Shown here: in pieces, positions 1 through 10,640 of the stretch
Layout: every line of letters starts with the position of its first letter
How positions within the stretch are numbered: position 1 is the first letter of the stretch
Assembly (NCBI GenBank): GCA_026225945.1
Contig: JAMJFZ010004031.1
Span: 1,197,501-1,261,500, forward strand
Origin: Cricetomys ansorgei
Taxonomy: Eukaryota > Chordata > Mammalia > Rodentia > Nesomyidae
Reading direction: 5' to 3'
DNA: 64,000 nt
Notes under the pieces: generated by a model
Seen by the model: only the letters and a program-made list of their open reading frames with translations
The model's database searches: none
Told to the model about the DNA's origin: nothing
Made by a program: the position numbers and the translations under genes

Positions 1-235
1 CCTCTGATTAGTCACTTTGTCTTTGATTCATCTTAGACATCATTTCCTGCGTGACACTGACTCAGTCTGAGTTCTGCTTCCACTGTTTTTTCCGAGGGAT
101 TAAAGGGGTGACTACCACTGCTTTCTGAACACTGAATTAAAGGTGTGTCTGCATTCCATCCAGACCACACAGGTCTCTGAATGTAGCCCCTGAAATGTAG
201 ACCTTAGCTTTCACAGGTCTGTACAATATCGATTG
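1..235 (-). repeat. GTCAG-rich unclassified repeat, copy A (cut by window edge)
   Basis: Read on the minus strand, this has the landmarks shared with the copies at 15.66, 31.5, 37.15 and 40.4 kb: 'gtgaaagctaaggtc', a 'cattcagagacctg...ggatggaatg' block, then 'ttaattcagtgttcagaaagcagtgg' and 'gagtcagtgtcacgcaggaa' (each quoted in short pieces). It ends with 'gtgactaatcagagg' at the window edge, so the 3' part lies outside. The match to copy B (15.66 kb) is nearly continuous over about 150 bases. It may be an LTR or a composite retroposon. Confidence 0.6.
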
Positions 236-2205
236 TATTACTTTCCTTTAAATACTAAAGCAAAATATAGCAATCATAGCGTCTTAGAGCAGTAAAGTCA
301 TCACAGTCCTGAAGATGAAAAATGCAAAGAGTGGATTTCATTGATATAAAAGGAAGAAGGTAAGATATAAATTTCCTTCTGAAGCTCTGAGTAAGACTCT
401 AATTAGTCTCTGACCCTTCTACCCTCTCACTCCATCCAATTAACCACATCTAGCCTGCAACAGTATATCAAGTCATGTTCATAGCTCAATTCTTGGACTC
501 TGAATTCTCTATCTACAATCCTGTTCTACTCTTCAGACTACCAAAATACAGAGATTGTGGCAGAGTGCACCAAATTTGCACAAGTTCAAGCAAGACAGGA
601 TCCCAGCACTCAGGATGGGGATGTACAAATGTGGTTCCATCCCTAAACAAGAAGCTATCTTCAATTGATACTTATTGGAAAAAGAAAAGCCAGTTGTTTT
701 TTTTTTTTCTCTCAATGAATTGTCAGTGGGCATGTCAAAAACCCTGTAGTATTTGGTCAACACAAAATGAACTCCGTATTTTATTCATTCATTTATTTAT
801 TTATTTTGTAGGCTGTTTGTTTTGTTTTGTTTGAATACATTTTCTCTTATTTCTTTTTGTTTGTTTTTATTTTTATTTTTTGTTTTAGGTTTCTGTTTTT
901 GTATTTGAGAGAGAAAGAACATTGAACTGGGCAGGTAGGTAGGTGGGGAAGATCTGGAAAAATATTATTTAAATATATTGTATAAAAATGATAATAAATA
1001 ATATGAACAAATAAATAAATGTATACATAAATCAAAGAATCTACATTGAGTCCATTTGGATAATTCAGGATATCTTAAGATCAGCTGTTGAGAAAATGTA
1101 ATTTTATCTGCAATGTTAACTTTCCTTTGCTATGTATCACACATATTCAGAAGCTCCAGGCTTTTGGTAATACTGATCTTTAGAGATAATGGTCCTTCTG
1201 TGCAGAATAATCTTCAAGTCTTTGATATTCAGATTAAATTAGTATATCCATCTATTATTGCTCAGGATCCATTAGTATGATTATGTGTGAACATTTATGT
1301 AATAGGCATTAAAGCAGAGTACTGGTTTGATACCCTTTCTATCTAAGTGTGTTCCTTCTGGTAGATGAAGCCAAGAAAGGGCTGCCTCTGTTTCAACTGT
1401 GACACAAAAGCACATTTCAAATGCTTATACAAAATGACATCCATAGGATATGCAATAAAGTATTTTTAAAGATTTTTCAAAATATTTCAACATTCTTTGG
1501 TACATTTAGTTTTAAACATATTTAAAATGGATAAGCAAGTTTATTGCCACCATATTGAAGTATCAAAGCTACCATAATATAACTAAAGAGCAAAAGTACA
1601 CAGTCTTTAAGGAGTTGAGAGTATAAAAAAAAAAAAGGAATTCATCTATACTGATGGCCCACAAAGTTCTTCTTTTAACAGGTAGGTCTGGCAAGTACTT
1701 GGCTTTCTTTAGAGTCAATACAATTTCTCCTAAGAGAAAGGGAATGATAAGAGTGGTTGCAGTTCTGAACTTTTTTTCCAACCACAAGAAATCACTGATT
1801 GGCAGGGAATTTGAAATGGCAGAGAACCTGGAAGAGATTCATTTTGAACATGTGGAATTCATGATTGTCAAAGGCACACACTTGGGTTCAATCAAGCATA
1901 CACCTCTCGCCAGGAAATATTTCTTTTAAAATTAAAAACAACACATAAAGAGAAAGGTGCTTTCTTAAGCTGCATTTACCCAGAAATTCAGGATTAATTA
2001 ACAGGAAAAGTAAACATAGTAATAGATGAGTATAAGTTATAATAATAGATTGCTTTCATGAATGGCGTTCTGAAGATAAAGCTAGTAATACTCATGGGTG
2101 GCAAAAAGAGGGTACTTCAATGGCGAAGTTACTGAGAATAACATGTAGGAAATTTGGAATAAGAGGATTTTAACATATGATATTAAAAGAAACCTGCGCG
2201 GAATA
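236..2205. other. AT-rich DNA without recognisable genes
   Basis: There is no supported gene. The stretch holds T-rich low-complexity DNA at 780-890 (runs of tttatt and ttttgtt) and short open frames without family features. The longest frame (475-834, plus) includes a poly-T run and reads as low-complexity F/L residues, so it is not credible. No old repeat could be named with confidence. Confidence 0.6.
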
Positions 2206-2490
2206 AGTCAGCATTTGTTCAGATCACCTGGTTGGATATTTTGGGAATACCAAGATTCACTAGTTTTAAATCCAGGCTGGAAGTCCGCAGAAGCTGGTTC
2301 TTATACCAGAGAAGAACTAGCAGCTTTAGGTAGAGGAACTTACTGGTGCAGAGCATGAAAACAAGCAGGCAAGAAGCAGAATTTTACTCTTTTCCACGTC
2401 CTTATATCTGGTCTGAGGGGAAGGTGCTGCCTATGATCGGGGTGGGTCTTCCCACATCAAGTAATCTGATCACAGAAATCCTCTTAACTC
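2206..2490 (+). mobile_element. Fragment of a long rodent interspersed repeat (3' half)
   Basis: The block 'ggtgggtcttcccacatcaa' at about 2440, followed by 'gtaatctgatcacagaaatcc', is the 3' landmark of a common muroid dispersed repeat. Better copies are at 43.67-44.14 kb and 10.25-10.64 kb. Upstream, 'agctggttcttataccagagaag' and 'gcaggcaagaagcagaa' fit the middle of the same family. I recall it as RMER-like, but the name is uncertain. Confidence 0.5.
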
Positions 2491-2504
2491 TGTTTTTATA
2501 GTAT

Positions 2505-2650
2505 TATTTTTGAAATTGATTTTTTTTTAAATTATCATATAATTACACGATTTCTTCCTTGTTTTTCTTCTCTCCAACCTCTTCCCTTCAATTATTTACA
2601 TCCAAACCCTGATTACTCTCTCTCAAATTCATGCCCTTCCAGATATTTTT
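2505..2650 (-). mobile_element. LINE-1 3' end fragment (Lx-type)
   Basis: A poly-T edge at 2520-2529 is followed by 'cacgatttcttccttg', then a pyrimidine-rich stretch with 'ctctctcaaattcatg'. Rodent L1 3'UTRs read this way in antisense, with the poly-T as the complemented poly-A tail. It is short and diverged. Confidence 0.45.
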
Positions 2651-2659
2651 AAAAGTAAA

Positions 2660-2758
2660 TTTATTTTATTTTAAATTTATTTTATTTTATTATTATTATT
2701 ATTATATTATATATTATATAATATATTATATTATTATATTATTATTTTATTTATTTTA
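2660..2758. repeat. AT-only low-complexity tract
   Basis: About 100 bases consist almost only of A and T: (TTTTA)n, then (TTA)n, then TATA-like units. It directly follows the L1 3' fragment. Confidence 0.85.
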
Positions 2759-2759
2759 G

Positions 2760-4991
2760 TCTTAAAATCTATTAAGAAATTGTCCTTGAGGAAACAACAT
2801 TAAAATGTACTTCATATTGTATTTACTTTAAAACAAAACTGTTTTAAAGAATTTTTTTAACACATGGGCAGAGAATTTTACTTTTAGCACTGTCTGAGAA
2901 AGTGGATAAAAATGTAGGCTATAACAACTTGACTTAATATTAATAAAAATTGATATGAAGAAGACACTATGCAAGATTTCCCAGGGAAATAGTTTATAGA
3001 CTGAATTGCACTGTAAAATGCAAATCTCTTGACACAGATGACATATGTTAAAGAATCCCAATTTTGGTAGATAGATGTTTTCTTTTCTTTAGATATTCTG
3101 ATGATCATAAGGATGAAGAAATGGAATGAAATATCACCACTTTCATAAAAAATATAAATCCATGTGAATTTTCCTAAATTGTAAGATGTGATGTAAATTA
3201 AGAAGAAATAAGGTAATCCATAAGGTTATTCACTATTAAAATCGTAACCTTGTCATCTGAAATCATTTTATGAAGGCATAGCAGACATTAAAGTGCTTCA
3301 TAGATGACACGTGGAGTGCCAAGAATGATATGATGCCTGGAAATGTCATAAAGAAACCTATATTTCCTATGATGAATTTAAATACATAATTTAAGTACAT
3401 GAATTTAATGTAGACACTCTGATGAGATCGATCATATCTCATGCATCTAATTTGTATTTGTTGTTTATGCTTTGGTGCCATTCCCAAGAAATCATTATTA
3501 ACTTGAGTACCAAGTATTTCTCCTAACTTTCTAGTATTCCTATAATCCGATGAAGCACATTAACTAAATGAGGATACTCATCACATGATTAACTTAATAG
3601 GTGCAGAAAAAAATTGACATAATTCTGTCCTTTACAAACTATACCTTGAAAGTCAATTTATCTCAAAACAATAAAAATTTCTCAAAAGAAATTTTAAAAA
3701 AACCCAACAAAACAAAACAACAACAACAAAAAAAAAAAACCCGCAAATAAAGCACAACTAACACAATCAGCTATGGAAAATAAAACATATTTTTCTTTAA
3801 GATCCTGGATAAGGCAAAGATATCCCCTGAGTTTTTACAGCACAAGGGTATCTCCACAATAAGCAACAGAATCCCATGCAAGATATTTAAAGGGGTGGGG
3901 GTGGAGAGAGACAAAAAACATCTGTGAGCAGGAAGGAGGGGGACAGTACTGTAGGAATGGTGGTGGTATGGAGCATGCACATTGGGAAAATGTGGTCATG
4001 GTGGAAACATGTAGATTAGTGATGGCTGAGGCCCTTGGCACTGAGTCATTGAAAGCAGGGTAGGGTGTGGGGATTGGGGGAACTCAGAGGAACATGTTTC
4101 CAGAATGTGGTCTTTCGTGTACATAATACACACTCTTTCCAATTCTGCAGTTTATCAGACAGATAGAAAAAAGCATTTAAATTAAAATAATAGAACTAAA
4201 ATTATCTATTTTCAGATGGCATGATTCTGTAAGTGAATATCTTATATTTTATGAAAGATTGAAAAAACTAAATAAATTCATTGTGTTTACAGGAAATAAA
4301 ATATTTTTAAAAAATATGTTAACTTCTTCACTGTCAGTAAACCATATGTAAAGATAACAACTCAAGAGAAAAAGCATAAGAACTTCAAGATGAAAGACTT
4401 GTGGAACAAAAGCTGTAGGTCACTGATGGAAGATGCTACAGGAGGCATGAGTGAGACAAAAGACATTCTTGTACATGGATAAGAATTAGAATTTCTGGAA
4501 GGACCTTAAACCTTTATAGTGAACTCTATTTCAATGTAATCCCTATCAATATCTCAAGAGGTTTCTTTTTATGTGGAAAAAAAATCCTAAAATTCACACA
4601 GAACCAAAAAAAAATCTCTAAATAAACAGATCAATTAAAGATTTAACACACTTCTTCATTTCAAACATATAACTGTCAACAATGTTTACTAACTTCACAA
4701 AGAGTAACATATAAAACAATGAAATAGTAAAGTACAGACATGCCAGAAATATTCCCATTTCAACATAGCCAATACATTTTGTTTATAAACACTATGAAAA
4801 TACATAGTAGGAAAGAATTTTATTTTCAGAAAATAGTAGAATTATTAGCTAAATTGGAGCTTAGCAGAAACAGAATAAAAGTTAGACCTTATAGTGACAA
4901 CCTGCAGAACCAATGCAGAGCAGACTAAAGATTTCAACAGCAGATCAGGTAATCATTATTATACAGTTGAACAGCAAAGATAGAAACAATA

Positions 4992-4994
<3 letters not shown>
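2760..4994. other. AT-rich DNA without recognisable genes
   Basis: No gene or nameable repeat is seen. It includes an A-rich CAACAA/CAAAA stretch at about 3700-3740 that looks like an old retroposon tail, and a G-rich patch at 3890-4080. The open frames here are below 80 codons with no motif. Confidence 0.6.

Positions 4995-5063
<69 letters not shown>
4995..5063. repeat. (TC)n microsatellite, about 34 uninterrupted units
   Basis: This is an uninterrupted TC dinucleotide run. It abuts a minus-strand ID-type SINE, so on the minus strand it is a (GA)n tract at the SINE 3' end. The overlapping plus and minus open frames (poly S-L and poly R-E) are products of this run. Confidence 0.97.
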
Positions 5064-5067
<4 letters not shown>

Positions 5068-5135
5068 TGGTGGGGATAAACTTTGGCCCTTGAATTACAA
5101 GTAAGCATTCTACCAATGAGCACATCTTCACCTCA
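5064..5135 (-). mobile_element. ID-type SINE (tRNA-like head) with (GA)n tail
   Basis: On the minus strand it reads 'gatgtgctcattggtagaat', then 'gcttacttgtaattcaaggg' and 'ccaaagtttatccccaccaa'. This matches the A-box and B-box layout of ID/tRNA-Ala-like SINE heads. The usual A-rich tail is replaced by the pure (GA)n run. There is no clear target-site duplication. Confidence 0.7.
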
Positions 5136-8100
5136 AGGTAGCTTTTTTATCTAAAGAAATAATTATTATAAGCCAATTACATTTTTTCATTTTTATTCAT
5201 TTTTTATATACATATATATGTAAGGTGGAATGTTATATATATTTCCATTTGATTAGTACTCAGAAATATAAAATAGAGATTATTTTGGTTATCCATCAGG
5301 TAGAAAAAATGTAGTTTGGCAGTTTTGAGGGTAAAATGAATTTGGAGAAAAGAGGAATTTCCTGCACAGATGATGAAAAAGTGAACTGTAATTGCTCTGG
5401 AGAGCAGGCAGCCCCTAGTAATCTAGTAAATGCTTCCTGCACCCAGGCAGCACCTCTGGGCATATCGTAGCGAGTACTTCACATCAGTAAATTAATACAT
5501 GCACCAAACTTGTTAGCTGTCAACAAAATGGCTAAACTCAATGAAACATTTTTACATTATTGTAGTAATAAGCTGGTTGCATTAGCTATTCACAGATAAA
5601 TACTGAAAATAGTAATGGGTTAGTAAAACAAGCCATTCTAGACTTCATGGGCACAATTATTAAAATATAAAAATATACTCAACTTTCAATGCTTATGTAT
5701 GTGGGAAATGAATTAACCCGTGAGCAGGAATGATGAGCTATAGGAAATGGATAGCATGGTAATAAGGAAGCATAAGAAAGATAATGAGTGTAGTATGGAT
5801 TCTCTTTAATTTTTCTTTGTAAAAATATGTGTATGTTTGTTTTGTGTGTGTGTGTGTTTCTTTTATTTTTCTTTCTCTTTTTAAAAATCGTCTTTTATAC
5901 TTTGAGCTTGCACTAAAGTTATGTCACTTTCTCCTTCCCTTTTCTCACTTCAGGTCCCCCCCCACCCCTAAAAGCCATGTAATGGAGAAATTAACCCTGC
6001 TACATCACATTGTTCCTTAACACAGCAGTTATAAACTAACATTCTGTTATTTAAAAGAATAATTTACAAAGTAGTTTCTTTTGGCATTTTTATACATGAT
6101 AATTGTGTTGACTTTTGTCACACTTCTGCCTCACATCTACAAGCTTTCTTTACTATAAATTTTGTGCTGGTATTTCTGCTACCACGCTCATATCACAAGT
6201 ATTCCATTGCCTTTCCAATTCCTTCTCTGAAGGGATCCTTTAAAAATCATAATTTGTTGTGTGATGTTTTTATTTATTTGCAAGTTTTTTTTATAATAAA
6301 GTTTATAAAAGTAAAAAAACTAAAAACACATTCTTATCTATGTTCTGTTTAGTGCATTAGCTTTGCTCAAGGCTGTGAAAGAATCGTAAACAGGTCCTAG
6401 AGAGACTTTGGGAACTGCAAAAGAAAACACTTAAAAGAGAAAAGACATTTCCTAAAATGTTTCTGTTCTCAATACTATACGTTCTAATAATAGAAAAATA
6501 GAAAGATATTGAAGTCTTTAGTCAAACATGCAGCTGTTTGTCCATGGTCTATAGTAATGATGTCCATTCACGGTTCCAAGCTGGCAGTTTGAAAGTCAAA
6601 AGTCAAAGTCATATTTAGTTCCACAGGTGTTATCCAGTTCCATCATATAGATAGTTAAATATTAGTAATCTAGCTCAAACAAATACCTTAAAATATAACA
6701 GATATATAAATAATTTTGCTGACTCTGACAAATTTTGCAACAATAAGCAACTTTACTAGCTCTCACAATTTCTAGTAAAGTTTCCAAAGCAAAAGACTGA
6801 TGAATATTGAATTTGCTATATTCCCTACAGCAGGACAGTTGTCTTGGTACAATCACCAAGAATGTAGACTCAGTTTCTATTTATTTAAAAGGTTAAACAA
6901 TGAGTCTACAATATTCATGACTAGAAGAAAAATGAAAATTAATTTAAAATGCATATGCTCAAAGCAACCATACAATGTTTCATTAATGGGGTATCACATT
7001 ATAAATCAGCATTGCCATTTCTTACAATCAGAATGGTTGAAAACAGAGTCAGTCCTATATATGCAGGCTGGCAACAGAATTATTCATTATAGCTAGGAGA
7101 AAGATGCAAAACAAAGAGATAAACAGAATGTCACACATGCATGCACACGCATGCACATACAAATAAATATACATATGTACATAAAGATATTAATCTTAGT
7201 ATTGAAAGTGAAGGAAACCTTTTTCCTGTGAAACAAATAAAACTTAACTTGCGTTGTACTAAGTAAAATGAACCAATCATGAAAAGACTAATGTGACTCA
7301 TAAAGTATCCATGATATGAAATTCAAACAATTAAGGCAGAATGGGAAGTAACTAGAAGGGAAGTTAAAGGTAAATGGTAAAATGTAGATCAATGAGTATA
7401 GGTTTGCAGTTTCTCCAGCTGAATAATTTTTGGCTCATGAATAATGTGAATGAACTTATTTAAAGTAGTTAAAATGATTAAAATTTATTCTGTAATTTAT
7501 TACAATAAAATCATAAAAATGAACATATAATTATATAGAAAGTATTGAAGGATCTACAATTTACAAAATGTGAGATTTAATAGTCCAGTAATATCATTTA
7601 CTTGTTTTATCTTATGCATGACAGCAATAGCAAAGAAGATGTAAGAGTCTTCACAAAGAAGCATGTATAGATACTGAGGAATAAATTCAGTTCAAAATCA
7701 AATTTTGGCCCAAATCTCTTTATACACTATGCCAAAGTAGTGAAGTTGACACTATTTTCTCGTTAGCGTCTTCTATTCAAAACAAACAACCATTTTTTAA
7801 GTTGTTCGGCTTACATAATATTATTTCCATGTTGTGTTAAATAAAACTGATTTAATTTTAGGTTTCTTATGTATGTAGAAAATGATTGGAAAATGTATTG
7901 TCTTATTTATCTACTTTTGTAAGGTAACAAAAAAAGCAGGTACTTTTGCTGTAGACCCTTTTCATAATAACTCTATACTTTTTGGATGAACTTGTGAACT
8001 ATTTATTCCTATTCCTTAGGTTTTAAACTCATAAGAAAGCAAGTTTGATCATGTCAGGTATTTATGTACCAAAGAGTCTGTCATGCTTGCCAAACTGCAA

Positions 8101-8235
8101 TAAGAGTAATTAAATAAAATCCATTTAAATTGTGCTGCTGAGATAAAAGAATGGTAAATATTCTCTATGAAAGAAGGTATCCCAATAAATCACAAAACAG
8201 AATGCTGAGTCCTGGTAGATCCTGTTGGTTTTATA
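5136..8235. other. AT-rich DNA without recognisable genes
   Basis: About 3.1 kb has no recognised gene, SINE or L1 fragment. It has a short TG tract near 5844-5857, a C run near 5955, and a 'catgcatgcacacgcatgca' alternating stretch at 7135-7155. The open frame at 6800-7096 (98 codons) has no recognisable feature and is judged accidental. Confidence 0.55.
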
Positions 8236-8251
8236 TATAAAAATCATCACT

Positions 8252-8287
<36 letters not shown>

Positions 8288-8303
8288 AGTGATGATTTTT
8301 ATA
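8236..8303. repeat. Perfect 68-bp palindrome with (TA)n core
   Basis: The arm 8236-8254 (ending 'aaaatcatcactgga') is an exact reverse complement of 8285-8303 (starting 'tccagtgatgatttt'). The TA dinucleotide run between them, 8255-8284, is self-complementary, so all 68 bases pair with no unpaired base. It could extrude as a cruciform. Two (CA)/(TA) microsatellites and a B1 lie within 150 bases. Confidence 0.95.
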
Positions 8304-8370
8304 AATGGATAGAGGCCCTTGACTTTGAGCTAACTGGTAAGCCGAGTGAAGAAAATTCTAAGATTTTATA

Positions 8371-8396
8371 ACACACACACACACACACACACACAC
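8371..8396. repeat. (AC)13 microsatellite
   Basis: This is a pure AC run between the palindrome and the T-rich tail of the minus-strand B1. Confidence 0.95.
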
Positions 8397-8400
8397 TTTC

Positions 8401-8572
8401 AATTTTCAATTTTATTTTTTATTTTATTATTTTGAGACATGGTTTCTCTGTTGCAACTCTGGCTGTCCTGGAACTCACTCTTTAGACCAGGATGACCTCG
8501 AACTCACAGAGATCTACCTGCCTCTGCCTCCGGAGTGCTGGGATTAAAGGTGTGTAGCACCACCACTCAACT
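8401..8572 (-). mobile_element. B1 SINE
   Basis: Antisense B1 landmarks appear in order: T-rich tail, 'gagacatggtttctctgt', 'ctgtcctggaactcactc', 'gatgacctcgaactcaca', 'ctgcctctgcctcc', 'gtgctgggattaaaggtgtg'. It is essentially full length, derived from 7SL RNA, with an ordinary internal RNA polymerase III promoter region (diverged). Confidence 0.95.
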
Positions 8573-8577
8573 TAAGT

Positions 8578-9185
8578 TTTATTTTTATTAGTTTTTAAGT
8601 TTTATTATTCATTAAGAATTTCATACAATATATTTTGCCCATATTCAACCTCCATTTCTGTCCTAAATCCTTTTCAATCCATTCCTACCCACTTACCTAC
8701 CTCCCATTCACGTTTCCTCTCTCTTTCTCTCTCCCCCTCCTCAATGTAATCTATTGAGTCCATTTTTTGCTGCACCTATTTCCTGGGTGCAGGATCATCC
8801 TCTGAAGTGTGGTCAATATACTTCATTGCTATAAGTGATTCCTCCTCTCAGAGCGTTCCTCAGTAGCCAATAAATTTTTGGCTAAGAGTTGAGCCTTGAG
8901 AGCCCTCTCCAATCTCTGTCAGAGTTTTTAACTAGCTTGATATTGTGCAGATAATGTATAACTAACCACAATTGCTGTGAGATTTTTTTATGCAGTAATT
9001 GCAACATGTTTAGAAGGCAGCATTTCACAGCACTCTTCTCCATCTTACAACTCTCACACTCCTTTCTCCCCTTCTGCCATGATGCTTTCTGTGCACTGAT
9101 CAGAGTGTAGGGGAAGATATAGAAGTTTCCTCTATGGCTGAACACTCATAGTGGCTCATTTCCCACACACTGAATGATATCATTG
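8578..9185 (-). mobile_element. LINE-1 3'UTR fragment (Lx-type)
   Basis: It reads as antisense rodent L1 3'UTR: a T-rich left edge, 'aagaatttcatacaatatat', a pyrimidine-rich block at 8640-8745, 'ttttttgctgcacctatttc', 'ctgtgagattttt', 'cagcactcttctccatctta' and 'gccatgatgctttctgtgca'. No coding part of ORF2 is present. Confidence 0.8.
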
Positions 9186-10244
9186 TAGTATCTCTGTAGT
9201 CATCACTACCCACAGCAATACAAATGGTAACAATACTAGTGAAGAAGTGATGTCAAACACTATTTTACTGCAGCTTTTCTTGGTATATTTGTGATTCTTA
9301 ACATATTTTCAATTGACATTTTATATTTATTGTTCTTTACGAAATACGTCTGTCCTTGTCTTATCATTTCCCCAGAAGGTTTAGTTTTGCCTAAAATTAA
9401 TATAGCCACCTGGCTTCTTGAGTAATAGTATCTTTATATACATAGTCTATACTTTCATATTAAATGTTTTCCTCAATATTTGATGTGTCATTAGCAGTAG
9501 ACATGCCTTATAACTGAGTCATGTGTCTTATAACTTTTCTGAATACTTGGTTTTATGAGCCACTGATGGTAGACATGTGTCTTATAACTGTAAGTTTGAG
9601 TCTTTTACTGACTGTCCAGGTGTTCAGACTTGGACTTATCTACACCTTTTGAGTTTGTATGTTTTTGCCTTGGTGTTTTTTTTCTTATTTCTTTTGTTTT
9701 GTTGCTTACTTTGGGCTTGTTTCCAGTTTGCTTTTCTATTTATTTATTTTAATATTGTATTTCTAGTACATTTTGCTGTAGCAATTTTGATACACATAGT
9801 TAGCAGAAGTGTATTTTCTGACAATATTGCACCAGTAAATGGTAATTTTAGAACTGTTAATGCTATTTTTTAGGATACAAGTTTTGGAGGAAACAGCTTG
9901 AAACCAACTTGAAAAGTAACTAAGAATTACCTAATAAAATGATGATGATGACTATATTCTGTGTCTTTTCAATTCTTCTAGTGTATTTATTCAGTAGAAA
10001 CCCATACATGTCTACAATATAATATGTATAACATGTAAAGCCAGATCTTATGTTGTTTAATATAGTAAAAACTATTAGTTATCTAAATATGCAAATAAGA
10101 GACTAGATAAATGAACCCCGAGCTTCTTGAGCAGAGGAATGTCTTATAGGGATGAAAAGAATTGAAAGGTAAACTACAGAGATGAGTAGGAATTCCCTCA
10201 TTAATCAATAAAAAAAATCCAGAAAGTCTTATTACACTATCATA
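9186..10244. other. AT-rich DNA without recognisable genes
   Basis: There is no gene. An open frame at 9577-9873 (98 codons, plus) is very hydrophobic (F/L/V-rich). It comes from T-rich DNA, has no flanking support, and matches no family I know. Confidence 0.55.
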
Positions 10245-10640
10245 ATTTCATTTCTGTTACAGTGATGAAATACCCTGACACAAAGCAATCCAGCAAAGAA
10301 TTTATTCAGCTTATAAACTAGGTTACAGCCAATTTTTGTGGTGAAATCAAAGTGGTATGAACTCAAAGTGCATTCAAAAGTAGAAAAAAATAAATGCATG
10401 AAATCTTAGTATTCAGTTCTCTTTCTCTGCTCTTACACATCAGGACCCAATCCCAGGACATGGTGCCAACACACCATGGGCTAGGACCTCACCTCTCAAT
10501 AAACCAGATGGAAAGAATACATTTCCACAAGCATGCCCACAAGCCAAGCACAGCTAACCAATCTCTCATTCAGACTCTCTTCTCGTGTGAGTCTATATTG
10601 TTTCCAGTTTACAATGAAAACTGATCATCACATATATACA
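10245..10640 (+). mobile_element. Long rodent interspersed repeat, degenerate
   Basis: It starts with 'tctgttacagtgatgaaata' and 'ccctgacacaaagcaatcca', then 'gaatttattcagcttataaa', 'aggacccaatcccaggacat', 'ggtgccaacacaccatgggc' and 'aagcatgcccacaagcc', and ends near 'actgatcatcaca'. This order of blocks is typical of a family found throughout muroid genomes. The same family is inferred at 2.2, 43.7 and possibly 61.9 kb. I cannot name it with certainty. Confidence 0.65.

Noticed and set aside
475..834. 119-codon plus-strand open frame near the window start
   Set aside because: It crosses a poly-T run and ends in T-rich low-complexity DNA. There is no motif, no splice or promoter context, and a competing minus-strand frame lies in the same place.
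4913..5131. Two open frames with poly S-L and poly R-E
   Set aside because: They are translations of the (TC)n microsatellite and the adjoining SINE on both strands.
9577..9873. Hydrophobic 98-codon frame that looks like membrane segments
   Set aside because: T-rich DNA gives F/L/V-rich translations by default. There is no charged-loop pattern and no supporting context.
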